A DNA stretch of 64,000 nt from Sphingomonas carotinifaciens (GTDB lineage: Bacteria; Pseudomonadota; Alphaproteobacteria; Sphingomonadales; Sphingomonadaceae). The notes under the pieces are model-generated. The model was not told where the DNA came from and did not search any database. It was given only the letters and a program-made list of their open reading frames with translations. Position numbers and translations under genes: made by a program. The stretch's first letter is position 1; each line of letters opens with the position of its first letter. Where the stretch lies: assembly GCF_009789535.1 (NCBI RefSeq), contig NZ_WSUT01000005.1, forward strand, positions 558,001 through 622,000, read 5' to 3'. This document shows, piece after piece, positions 40,565 to 48,858 of the stretch.

Positions 40565-41961
40565 CGCACACCCGCATAGGCCTTCACCAGGTCGAACAGA
40601 TAGTCGCGCCCCGCATAAAGGGCCTTTACCCGGATCCGCTCGTCGCGGCCGTGGATGCCCGACATGTCGCCGTCGATCAGCATCCCCGGCACGCCGTATA
40701 CGGGGATGCCGATCGCCTGGAAGAAGATGCCGTCCGTCGCTCCGGCCGACATCATCGGCACGACCGGCACGCCCGGAAAATGCCGCTTCGCCACCTGCGT
40801 CATCGGCGCCAGGATCGCAGGGTCCGGCGCCAGCGGCACCGCGGTGGGGCGGATCGGCTGGTTCGCGGTCACCACCACCTCCGGCCCCGCAAGGCCGCGC
40901 AGCGTGTCCAGCACCCCCTCCACCGTCTCACCGGGAAACAGCCGGCAGTTGATGTTCGCGGTCGCCCGCTGCGGCAGCGCGTTTTCGGCGTGCCCCGCGC
41001 TCAGCAAGGTCGGCACGCAGGTGGTGCGCAAGGCCGCCTGCAACGTCTTGTCGCGGCTGACGATGGCATCGGCCTCGGCGTCGCCCGCATCGGCGAGCAG
41101 CCGCCTGATCGCCTCCCCCATCTCTGCCCCCGCCCGCTGCGCCATCGCCGCGAAGAACGCCCGCGTCGTCGCCGTGAACGACACCGGAAAGCGATGCTCC
41201 CGAATCGCCTGCACCGCCCCCACCAACGCATAGATCGCATTGTCCCCCGTCGGCTGCGCGCTATGCCCGCCGTTATGGGTCGCGGTCAGCGTGTAATTCT
41301 GCGCGGCCTTCTCGCCGATCTGCACCGCCAGCATATCGGGACGGCCGTTCGCGCCGTAGCGCCCGCCCCCGCCCTCGTTCAGTACGAACCCCGCCGCGAT
41401 GAGGTCGGGCCGCGTTCTGGTCAGCCACTCCGCGCCGTTGAAGGCGAACGTCGTTTCCTCGCCGCAGGTCAGCGCCAGTTTCACCGTGCGGCGCGGCGTC
41501 AGCGGCCGCAGCCGGATCATCGTATCCGCCCAGACCGCGCCCTGCGCCTTGTCGTCGAACGTGCCGCGGCCATAAAAATAGCCGTCTTCTTCGACCAGCG
41601 TGAACGGATCGCGGGTCCAGTCCGCCCGCCTGGCCTCCACCACGTCGAGATGCCCGAGCAGCAACACCGCCGGCAACGCCGGATCGCTGCCCGGCAACAC
41701 CGCCACCACCCCGCCCTCGCGCGGGTGATCGGGCGGCGCGAAGGTCACCACCGCATCGCCCGGAAACCCGGCCGCCCGCAACCGCGCCGCGATCTGCCCG
41801 GCCGCGCGCGTGCAGCTACCCGCCGACGGGGTCGTGTCGGTTTCGACCAGTTCCTTGTAGAGCCTCAGGAACGCCCGCTGATCGGGCCGGTTCTGCGCAG
41901 CGGCGGCGCTGGCGGACAGGGCGCAGATCGCCGCCGCCGCCAACGCCCGCCACCGGTGCAT
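40561..41961 (-). CDS. Exported M20-family metallopeptidase
   Basis: This 466-residue protein has a signal peptide (MHRWRALAAAAICALSASAAAA) and an M20/M25/M40 dizinc catalytic domain: LLLGHLDVVEA (His-x-Asp), GRGTFDDKAQG, GEETTFAFNGAEW (Glu-Glu), and the final His in GIHGRDERIR. A dimerisation lid domain lies in the middle (about 215-330). It should cleave peptides, dipeptides or N-acyl amino acids in the periplasm. It starts inside the alaC stop codon (TGATG), so translation is coupled, perhaps linking peptide breakdown to amino-acid transamination. Confidence 0.92.
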   Translation of the reverse strand: MHRWRALAAAAICALSASAAAAQNRPDQRAFLRLYKELVETDTTPSAGSCTRAAGQIAARLRAAGFPGDAVVTFAPPDHPREGGVVAVLPGSDPALPAVLLLGHLDVVEARRADWTRDPFTLVEEDGYFYGRGTFDDKAQGAVWADTMIRLRPLTPRRTVKLALTCGEETTFAFNGAEWLTRTRPDLIAAGFVLNEGGGGRYGANGRPDMLAVQIGEKAAQNYTLTATHNGGHSAQPTGDNAIYALVGAVQAIREHRFPVSFTATTRAFFAAMAQRAGAEMGEAIRRLLADAGDAEADAIVSRDKTLQAALRTTCVPTLLSAGHAENALPQRATANINCRLFPGETVEGVLDTLRGLAGPEVVVTANQPIRPTAVPLAPDPAILAPMTQVAKRHFPGVPVVPMMSAGATDGIFFQAIGIPVYGVPGMLIDGDMSGIHGRDERIRVKALYAGRDYLFDLVKAYAGVR

Positions 41962-43169
41962 CAGCCCGCCTTGGCGCCCGGCGTATTGACCCCCATGGAT
42001 TGCAGATAGCGCTTCACGTTGCGCGCCGCCTGCCTCAGGCGCTGCTCGTTCTCGACCATGGCGATCCGCACATAGCCCTCGCCATTCTCGCCATATCCCA
42101 CGCCCGGCGCGACCGCGACCTTGGCCTCGGTCAGCAACTGCTTGGAAAATTCCAGGCTGCCGAGATGGGCAAGCGCCGGCGGCAACGGCGCCCAGGCGAA
42201 CATCGACGCGCGCGGCGACGGAATATCCCAGCCCGACCGGGCGAAGCTTTCCACCAGCACGTCGCGGCGCTTGTGATAAAGCTGCCGGTTCTTCTCGACG
42301 ATGTCCTGCGGGCCGTTCAGCGCGGCGCAGGCGGCGGCCTGGATCGGCGTGAACGCGCCGTAATCCAGATAGGATTTCACCCGCGTCATCGCCGCGATCA
42401 GCTTGCGGTTGCCCACTGCGAAGCCGATGCGCCACCCGGCCATGCTGTACGTCTTGGACAGCGAGGTGAACTCCACCGCCACGTCCTTCCCGCCCTTCAC
42501 CTGCAGGATCGACGGCGTCGGATTGCCGTCATAATAGAGCTCGGAATAGGCCAGGTCGCTCAGGATCCACAGCCCCTGGTCCTTCGCGAACGCCACCAGC
42601 CGCTCGTAGAACGCCAGGTCCACCGTCTCCGCGGTCGGGTTGGACGGGTAGTTGACCACCAGCACCGATGGCCGCGGGATGGTGAACTCCATCGCTCGTT
42701 TCAGGCTCTCGAAATAGGCCTCGTCCGGCGTCGTGGGCACCGCACGGATCGTCGCACCCGCGATGATGAAGCCGAAGGTATGGATCGGATAGGACGGATT
42801 GGGCGCCAGGATCACGTCGCCCGGCGCGGTGATCGCCGTGGCGAGACTCGCAAGCCCCTCCTTCGACCCCATCGTCACCACGACTTCCGTCTCGGGATCG
42901 AGGTCGACGCCGAAACGCCGGCCATAATAATTGGCCTGCGCGCGGCGCAGTCCGGGAATGCCCTTGGACTGCGAATAGCCATGCGCGTCGGGCTTGCTCG
43001 TCACCTCGATCAGCTTGTCCAGCACATGCTGCGGCGGCGGCAGGTCGGGATTGCCCATGCCCAGATCGATGATGTCCTCGCCGCGCGCGCGCGCCGCGGC
43101 CCGCATCGCGTTGACTTCGGCGATGACATAGGGCGGCAGCCGGCGGATGCGGTAGAACTCTTCGGACAT
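41961..43169 (-). CDS. alaC: Class I aminotransferase, AlaC type
   Basis: This 402-residue PLP enzyme begins MSEEFYRIRRLPPYVIAEVN. It has DIIDLGMGNPDLPPP, VVTMGSKEGLASLATA, NYPSNPTAETVDL, the PLP lysine in SLSKTYSMAGWRIGF, and YVRIAMVENEQRLRQA. The pattern matches AlaC, which makes alanine from pyruvate and glutamate. The distantly related LL-diaminopimelate aminotransferase is a less likely alternative. The gene is divergent from phaC with a 115-base gap and overlaps the M20 peptidase start. Confidence 0.88.
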   Translation of the reverse strand: MSEEFYRIRRLPPYVIAEVNAMRAAARARGEDIIDLGMGNPDLPPPQHVLDKLIEVTSKPDAHGYSQSKGIPGLRRAQANYYGRRFGVDLDPETEVVVTMGSKEGLASLATAITAPGDVILAPNPSYPIHTFGFIIAGATIRAVPTTPDEAYFESLKRAMEFTIPRPSVLVVNYPSNPTAETVDLAFYERLVAFAKDQGLWILSDLAYSELYYDGNPTPSILQVKGGKDVAVEFTSLSKTYSMAGWRIGFAVGNRKLIAAMTRVKSYLDYGAFTPIQAAACAALNGPQDIVEKNRQLYHKRRDVLVESFARSGWDIPSPRASMFAWAPLPPALAHLGSLEFSKQLLTEAKVAVAPGVGYGENGEGYVRIAMVENEQRLRQAARNVKRYLQSMGVNTPGAKAG

Positions 43170-43284
43170 GGTATCCTCTTTGTTGGGAACTCACCCCCCA
43201 TAGCCGCTTTCCTCTCCCGACGCGACCGGACATGACGGCGCAACATCATTGCGGTATCACGCACGCCAGCAACCAGAGGATGCC

Positions 43285-45051
43285 ATGGCCCAGACCGACG
43301 ACGCGCACGACCCCCGGCCCCCCGGTGGAGGCGCCACGCCCGCCATCCCGACGCTGGAGGAGTTGCAGCACTGGACTTGGGTGATGGGGCGTGCGCAGCA
43401 GATGATGATGGAGCAGGGGATCGCGGCGATGAGGCCGCCGGCGGAGGGCGTGCCGGCGATGCCGGTCGTCCCCGGCTTCAACGATCCCGCCACCATCGAG
43501 CGGGCGCGTGATTTCTGGTCGGAAAGCATGGACTTGTGGCGCCGCTTCCTTGATCCTTCCGCCGCGGCGCCCGCCCCTGCGGCCAAGCCCGACAAGCGGT
43601 TCAAGGCGCCGGGATGGCAGTCGCCGATGTTTGACCTGATCCGGCAAAGCTATGCGCTGGTGGGCGATCACATGTTACGCGGTGTCGACGCGCTGGAGGG
43701 GGTCGAGCCGCGCCAGAAGGAACAGCTCCGCTTCGCCACCCGCGCCTTTGTCGACGCGATGAGCCCGACCAACTTTCCCGCCACCAATCCGGAGGTGATC
43801 GAGAAGACGATCGAGACCAAGGGCGAGAATCTGCTGAAAGGCTTGCAGAACATGCTTGCCGATATCGGCCGTGGGCAATTGACCCATACCCAGGCCGACG
43901 CGTTCCAGATCGGCCGCGACATCGCCGCCACGCCGGGCCAGGTGGTGTTGCGCACCCCGCTCTACGAACTCATCCAGTATCAGCCGACGACCGAAACGGT
44001 CGCGACCACGCCGATCGTGATCTTTCCGCCCTGGATCAACCGCTTCTACATTCTCGACCTGTCGCCGGAAAAAAGCCTGATCCGCTGGGCGCTAGACCAG
44101 GGCTTCACCGTGTTCATGGTGTCGTGGAAGTCCGCCGATGCCACCATGGCGGATATCGCATGGGACGATTACGTCGCCGCGCAGGTGGAGGCGATCGACA
44201 CAATTCGCGATCTGCTGGACGTGCCCGCGGTACACAGCGTCGGCTATTGCGTCGCGGGCACCACGCTGGCCGCGACGCTGGCATGGCTCGCCGCGCGGGG
44301 CGAGGCGGACAAGGTCGCCAGCGCCACCTTCTTCACCGCCCAAGTCGATTTCTCGAAGGCGGGCGACCTCCTGCACTTCGTCGATGACGAGCAACTGGCG
44401 CTGATCGGCACGCTGTCGCCAGAGGGGTTTCTCGACGGGCGCTATCTGGCTGCGACCTTCAACCTGTTGCGCGGGCGCGACCTGATCTGGAACTACGTCA
44501 CCAACAACTATCTGCTGGGCAAGGATTATGTGCCGTTCGACCTGCTCCACTGGAACGGCGACGTCACCAACCTGCCCGCCAAATGGCACCTCAGCTACCT
44601 GACCGACCTGTACCGCGACAATCTGCTGGTGCAGCCCGGCGCGCTGTCGATCGCGGGCGTCCCCCTCGATCTGCGCCGCGTCGCCACCCCCGCCTATGTG
44701 CAGGCCGGTCGCGAGGATCATATCGCCCCGCCGGAGAGCGTGTGGAAGCTGACCGAGCTTTTCCAGGGGCCGCTCCGCTTCGTCCTTGCCGGCTCCGGGC
44801 ACATCGCCGGCGTGGTCAATCCGCCGGCGGCGGGCAAATACCAGTATTGGACCAACGACACGCCCGCCGAGTCGCTCGACGCCTTTGTCGCATCCGCGAC
44901 CGAGACCAAGGGGAGCTGGTGGCCGGATTGGGCGACATGGCTACGCCATCAGGATGACGCGACCACGCCGGCGAACGGTGCCAGGATCCCCGGCAACGGC
45001 AAACTGCCCGCACTGGAGGCTGCCCCCGGCAGCTACGTGGGCACCCGCTAA
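43285..45051 (+). CDS. phaC: Class I poly(3-hydroxyalkanoate) synthase PhaC
   Basis: PhaC polymerises (R)-3-hydroxyacyl-CoA into PHA granules in the cytoplasm. The 588-residue length and presence of a phasin but no phaE or phaR subunit gene fit class I. The catalytic Cys322 lies in SVGYCVAGTTLAA, Asp478 in AGREDHIAP and His506 in GSGHIAGVVNPP. The lipase-like box reads G-Y-C-V-A-G rather than the usual G-x-C-x-G-G. AGAGGA precedes the ATG. A candidate operator region and the phasin gene follow. Confidence 0.95.
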   Translation: MAQTDDAHDPRPPGGGATPAIPTLEELQHWTWVMGRAQQMMMEQGIAAMRPPAEGVPAMPVVPGFNDPATIERARDFWSESMDLWRRFLDPSAAAPAPAAKPDKRFKAPGWQSPMFDLIRQSYALVGDHMLRGVDALEGVEPRQKEQLRFATRAFVDAMSPTNFPATNPEVIEKTIETKGENLLKGLQNMLADIGRGQLTHTQADAFQIGRDIAATPGQVVLRTPLYELIQYQPTTETVATTPIVIFPPWINRFYILDLSPEKSLIRWALDQGFTVFMVSWKSADATMADIAWDDYVAAQVEAIDTIRDLLDVPAVHSVGYCVAGTTLAATLAWLAARGEADKVASATFFTAQVDFSKAGDLLHFVDDEQLALIGTLSPEGFLDGRYLAATFNLLRGRDLIWNYVTNNYLLGKDYVPFDLLHWNGDVTNLPAKWHLSYLTDLYRDNLLVQPGALSIAGVPLDLRRVATPAYVQAGREDHIAPPESVWKLTELFQGPLRFVLAGSGHIAGVVNPPAAGKYQYWTNDTPAESLDAFVASATETKGSWWPDWATWLRHQDDATTPANGARIPGNGKLPALEAAPGSYVGTR

Positions 45052-45063
45052 TCTATGTTGCAG

Positions 45064-45108
45064 TGCACAATAAGCCTTGATTCAGGTCAAATCACCGCTT
45101 ATTGTGCA
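45064..45108. promoter_or_regulatory. Nested dyad operator candidate between phaC and phasin
   Basis: A perfect 12-bp inverted repeat, TGCACAATAAGC (45064-45075) and GCTTATTGTGCA (45097-45108), encloses TTGATTCAGGTCAA (45077-45090). The latter has the Crp/Fnr-type form TTGAT-N4-GTCAA. No T-run follows, so a terminator is unlikely. It sits 25 bases before the phasin start and could bind PhaR or a Crp/Fnr protein. Confidence 0.5.
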
Positions 45109-45132
45109 TCGCAGCGAAATTAGGGGAGTGTT

Positions 45133-45957
45133 ATGTCTATCGACAAGACGAATACGCCCGCGGCTGCCAAGCAGTCCGGCACGAGCCGCAAGCCGCGGCG
45201 TGACGTGAAATCCAGGGCCGCGACGCCGTTGCCCGGCCTGCCCGCGATTCAGGACGCGGCGGCGCCCTCCCCCGCAGCGGCGGTAAAGGCCCTGGTCGCG
45301 GACACGGTCGCCCCGGCGGCGGTCGCCACGCCACTCCCCGTCGAACCGGTCGAGACGCCCGCGCCTGCCGCGGCGGCTCCCGCCCCGACGCCCCCGATCC
45401 CTGTCGTTTCCGCAACCATGGAGACCGACACCCCGTCCGATCCGATTACCAGCGAGCCGGACCAACCGACTCCCCCGACCGCCGCGGTTCCGGCGGACAT
45501 CGAAGCCAAGGAAGTTGTGATGGAAGCGACGATCGAAAACGCCACGAGCAAGACCCAGGCCATGTTCGGCGAGGCCTCCACCCGCACCCAGGCGGCCATG
45601 GACAAGAGCGCCCGGATGCTTGAGGACGCCGCCGCCTTCAACAAGGACAATCTGGAAGCGCTGGTCGAATCGTCGCGCATCGCCGCGCGCGGGTTCGAAC
45701 ATCTCGGCCAGGGCGCGGCCGACTATGCCAAGCGCAGCTTCGAGAGCACGACCCAGGCGTGGAAGACGCTCGCCAGCGCCAAGTCGCCGACCGAGTTCAT
45801 GAAGCTCCAGTCGGACTATGCCCGCACCAGCTTCGACACGCTGGTCGCCGAGACGTCGAAGTCGACCGAGACGATGCTGAAGCTGGCCGGCGAGATCGCC
45901 CAGCCGCTCAGCAACCGCTTCGCGGTCGCCGCCGAGAAGATGAAGATCAGCGCCTGA
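45133..45957 (+). CDS. Phasin family protein
   Basis: This 274-residue granule-surface protein has an N-terminal low-complexity region (about 1-130), rich in Ala, Pro and Thr, of the kind seen in histone-like or disordered tails. The phasin domain (about 135-270) has AAAFNKDNLEALVESSRIAARGFEHLGQ and AYAKRSF-like amphipathic helices, ending EKMKISA. Phasins coat PHA granules and control their number and size. It follows phaC by 81 bases and has AGGGGAG before its ATG. The basic N-terminus (KPRRDVKS) might also tether granules to DNA, as in PhaM-like proteins; that is only a guess. Confidence 0.88.
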   Translation: MSIDKTNTPAAAKQSGTSRKPRRDVKSRAATPLPGLPAIQDAAAPSPAAAVKALVADTVAPAAVATPLPVEPVETPAPAAAAPAPTPPIPVVSATMETDTPSDPITSEPDQPTPPTAAVPADIEAKEVVMEATIENATSKTQAMFGEASTRTQAAMDKSARMLEDAAAFNKDNLEALVESSRIAARGFEHLGQGAADYAKRSFESTTQAWKTLASAKSPTEFMKLQSDYARTSFDTLVAETSKSTETMLKLAGEIAQPLSNRFAVAAEKMKISA

Positions 45958-45990
45958 CGCGGATCGCCCGGGGCCGGCTCCCGGGCAAAG

Positions 45991-46026
45991 GGGCGGTCGT
46001 CCAACCGGACGGCCGCCCTTTTCTTT
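45991..46026 (+). terminator. Rho-independent terminator of the phasin gene
   Basis: A 12-bp stem GGGCGGTCGTCC / GGACGGCCGCCC, one G-U pair, AACC loop, then TTTTCTTT. Confidence 0.9.
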
Positions 46027-46131
46027 GCGGCCGGCGGGCCGGGAATCGTCCTCCGCGCCGGTTCAGCCCCTTGTGCCTGCCCCCGCGCATGCCATATTTT
46101 CAATCCTGTCATGCAGCGGCTTACAACAACC

Positions 46132-46488
46132 ATGGCTGATCGCCGAGATGGCGACGGCACCGACGACGACGGCAATGGTGGCGCCGGGGGCGGCTCCGGG
46201 CTCGGTGTCGCCACGCGCACGCGCACCCGCACCAAACAGCCGACGCCCTACCGCGTCCTGATGCTCAACGACGACTATACGCCGATGGAGTTCGTCGTGC
46301 TGTGTCTCCAGCGCTTCTTCCGCATGAACATGGAGGAAGCGACCCGCGTCATGCTCCACGTCCATCAGCGCGGCGTGGGCGTGTGCGGCGTCTTTTCCTA
46401 CGAGGTGGCCGAGACCAAGGTCGGCCAGGTGATCGATTTCGCCCGCGCCAACCAGCATCCGCTGCAATGCACGCTGGAAAAGGCCTGA
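46132..46488 (+). CDS. clpS: ATP-dependent Clp protease adaptor ClpS
   Basis: ClpS delivers N-end-rule substrates to ClpAP. The 118-residue product has a Gly/Asp-rich N-terminal extension (about 1-33). The ClpS core then follows: [22 protein letters not shown] with the conserved [35 protein letters not shown], and the C-terminal [11 protein letters not shown]. An ATG 7 codons upstream (46111) is an alternative start. clpA, which often follows, is not adjacent here. Confidence 0.94.
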   Translation: MADRRDGDGTDDDGNGGAGGGSGLGVATRTRTRTKQPTPYRVLMLNDDYTPMEFVVLCLQRFFRMNMEEATRVMLHVHQRGVGVCGVFSYEVAETKVGQVIDFARANQHPLQCTLEKA

Positions 46489-46529
46489 CCTGATACCCCC
46501 GCCCTCCCGGCGGGGTCAGGATCGGCCGC

Positions 46530-47264
46530 TCACCGCCCCGGCGGCAGCCATCCCAGGTCGAGCTTGTTGTAGCGATCGACATAATTGGTCTCGCGCGCCA
46601 ACGCCGCTTCGTCGCGGATCACCACGCGCCCCGATTCGCGCGCGATCATGCCGTCTTCCTCCAACTGCCGCAGCATCCGGTTGACGTGCACCGCGGTCAG
46701 CCCGGTGGCATCGCCGATCTCCTCCTGCGTCAGGCGCAAGGGGAAGATCGCATCGATATCCATGTCGGCACGCCGCATCCGGTTGCGCAGGTCGAGCAGC
46801 AGCGTCGCGACCCGCGCGCGCGCCGAGGTCCGCCCCAGCCCCGCCATCCGGTCCGTCGCCGCCACCCGCTCGATCTGGTTCAACACCAGGAGCAGGCATA
46901 ACAGGCGCGGATGCTCCTCCGACAGCCGCGCGATCGTCGGCCGGTCGATCACCGACAGCACCGCCGTCGACAGCGCCACCACCGTGTCCGGCGATCCGCG
47001 ATAAACCAGCGCCGACAGTGCAAAAATATCGCCTGGGAACAGGAAACGCACAATCTGCCGGCTGCCGTCGTCCAGGAGGACATAGGCCATCATCATGCCT
47101 TCACGCACGACGAACAGTTCGTCCATCCGGTCATGTTCGCGCAGCAACACCGCGCCCCGCGACACGGTGCGCGTCCGCTCTTCGACTTGAATCAAAGTGT
47201 TGCGTTCGCCCGGGGTCAATTCGACCATTCGGTGGAAGCGATCGGCGAGGCCGCTGCGTGGCAC
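46530..47264 (-). CDS. Crp/Fnr-family transcriptional regulator
   Basis: This 244-residue protein has an N-terminal cyclic-nucleotide-binding-like barrel (about 15-130) and a C-terminal HTH_Crp domain: LTQEEIGDATGLTAVHVNRMLRQLEEDGMI (about 178-207). The N-terminus lacks the cysteine cluster of FNR, so it is not an iron-sulfur oxygen sensor, and no clear cAMP-contact set is seen. The recognition helix reads AVHVNR rather than the FNR VETISR, so its target may differ from TTGAT-N4-ATCAA. This form is common in alphaproteobacteria. It is divergent from murA. Confidence 0.9.
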   Translation of the reverse strand: MPRSGLADRFHRMVELTPGERNTLIQVEERTRTVSRGAVLLREHDRMDELFVVREGMMMAYVLLDDGSRQIVRFLFPGDIFALSALVYRGSPDTVVALSTAVLSVIDRPTIARLSEEHPRLLCLLLVLNQIERVAATDRMAGLGRTSARARVATLLLDLRNRMRRADMDIDAIFPLRLTQEEIGDATGLTAVHVNRMLRQLEEDGMIARESGRVVIRDEAALARETNYVDRYNKLDLGWLPPGR

Positions 47265-47320
47265 TATTCCTATTCCCCCAATCGGCTCCGAGCCTTAGCC
47301 AAGGAAGGGATTTGCCTGCA

Positions 47321-47334
47321 TTGACATCGATCAA
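47321..47334. promoter_or_regulatory. FNR-type palindrome between the Crp/Fnr gene and murA
   Basis: TTGACATCGATCAA fits TTGAY-N4-RTCAA and differs from the FNR consensus at one position. It lies 57 bases upstream of the regulator and 52 upstream of murA, so it could serve autoregulation or control of the divergent gene. It also has flanking TGCCTG / AGGCAG arms. Confidence 0.5.
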
Positions 47335-47385
47335 GGCAGGACAGGAGCCTTGGCGCTTCGTCATTGCTTGCGCTAGGGACGGGGG

Positions 47386-48669
47386 ATGGATCGCATTCTC
47401 ATTCGCGGCGGACAGCGACTCGCCGGGCGCCTCCCGATTTCCGGTGCCAAGAACGCCGCACTCACCCTCCTCCCCTGCGCACTGCTGACGGACGAACCGC
47501 TCACCCTGCGCAACCTGCCGCGCCTCGCCGATGTCGATGGCTTCGGCCACCTTCTGAACCAGTTGGGTGCCTCGACCGCGATCGAGGGCACGCGCCCCGA
47601 CGAATTCGGCCGGGTGATGACGATCCGCGCCGGCCGCCTGACCTCGACCGAGGCGCCCTATGACATCGTGCGCAAGATGCGCGCCTCCATCCTCGTCCTC
47701 GGCCCCATTCTGGCGCGGGCCGGTGTCGCGCGCGTGTCGCTGCCCGGTGGCTGCGCGATCGGCAACCGCCCGATCGATCTTCACCTGAAGGCGCTGGAGG
47801 CGATCGGCGCCCAGATCGAGCTGACCGCCGGCTATGTCGAGGCGTCCGCGCCCGGCGGCCGGCTGTCGGGTGGCCGCTACACCTTCCCCGTGGTCTCGGT
47901 CGGCGCGACCGAGAATGTGCTGATGGCCGCCGCCACCGCCCAGGGCACCAGCGTGATCGGCAACGCCGCGCGCGAGCCCGAGATCGTCGACCTGTGCAAC
48001 CTGCTTGTCGCGATGGGCGCCCGGATCGACGGCATCGGTACCGAGACGCTGACGATCGAGGGCGTCGATCGCCTGCACGGCGCCACCTATGCGGTGATGC
48101 CCGATCGGATCGAGGCGGGCTCCTATGCCTGCGCCGCGGCGATCACCGGCGGCGACATCGAACTGGTCGGCGCCCACGCCCCCGACATGGAGGCGACGCT
48201 CGCCGCCCTGCGCCAAGCCGGCGTGACCGTGGAGGAGAAGCCCGGCGCGATCCGCATCGCGGCGGACGGCCCGCTCAGGCCGCTCACGCTCTCCACCGCG
48301 CCCTTTCCGGGCTTTGCCACCGATATGCAGGCGCAGTTCATGGCGATGCTCCTGAAGGCGGAGGGCACCAGCGTCCTGACCGAGACGATCTTCGAGAACC
48401 GCTACATGCATGTTCCCGAACTGGCGCGCATGGGGGCCAGCGTGCAGGTGCATGGCCGCACCGCCATGGTGAAGGGCGGCGAGCCGCTGGTCGGCGCCCC
48501 CGTCATGGCGACCGACCTGCGCGCCTCGATGAGCCTCATCATCGCCGGCCTGGCCGCCGAGGGCGAAACCTCGGTCGCGCGCGTCTATCACCTCGACCGC
48601 GGCTATGAGCGGCTGGAGGAAAAGCTCTCCGCCGTCGGCGCCGACATCGAACGCGTCAGCGACGGCTGA
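47386..48669 (+). CDS. murA: UDP-N-acetylglucosamine 1-carboxyvinyltransferase MurA
   Basis: MurA transfers enolpyruvate to UDP-GlcNAc, the first committed step of peptidoglycan synthesis. The 427-residue product begins [26 protein letters not shown] and carries the reactive Cys123 in [17 protein letters not shown], the target of fosfomycin. [17 protein letters not shown] and [10 protein letters not shown] are at the C-terminus. Length is normal for the family. It is divergent from the Crp/Fnr gene and followed by a palindromic repeat. Confidence 0.97.
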   Translation: MDRILIRGGQRLAGRLPISGAKNAALTLLPCALLTDEPLTLRNLPRLADVDGFGHLLNQLGASTAIEGTRPDEFGRVMTIRAGRLTSTEAPYDIVRKMRASILVLGPILARAGVARVSLPGGCAIGNRPIDLHLKALEAIGAQIELTAGYVEASAPGGRLSGGRYTFPVVSVGATENVLMAAATAQGTSVIGNAAREPEIVDLCNLLVAMGARIDGIGTETLTIEGVDRLHGATYAVMPDRIEAGSYACAAAITGGDIELVGAHAPDMEATLAALRQAGVTVEEKPGAIRIAADGPLRPLTLSTAPFPGFATDMQAQFMAMLLKAEGTSVLTETIFENRYMHVPELARMGASVQVHGRTAMVKGGEPLVGAPVMATDLRASMSLIIAGLAAEGETSVARVYHLDRGYERLEEKLSAVGADIERVSDG

Positions 48670-48680
48670 TCACGGACCAG

Positions 48681-48745
48681 CCCTCTCCCCATACGGGGAG
48701 AGGGAGGGGCCCATCGCGCCAGCGATGGGAGGGTGAGGGGCCGCC
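48681..48745. repeat. CCCTCTCCC-family palindromic repeat (copy 3)
   Basis: A CCCTCTCCCC / GGGGAGAGGG hairpin (48681-48704), a CCCATCGC / GCGATGGG hairpin (48710-48729), then GGGTGAGGGGCCGCC. It shares this architecture with the copies at 9700 and 50945. It probably also ends murA transcription; the remaining 113 bases to katE show no clear promoter to me. Confidence 0.7.
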
Positions 48746-48858
48746 AAACAGCGCAACGTCAATCGTCACCCCGCCCCCCCAACCGCAATCGATTCGCAAC
48801 AGGCTCCATTCGGCATCCCGCTCGTTGAGCGAGGCAAAGCCTTACCTGGAGCAATATC

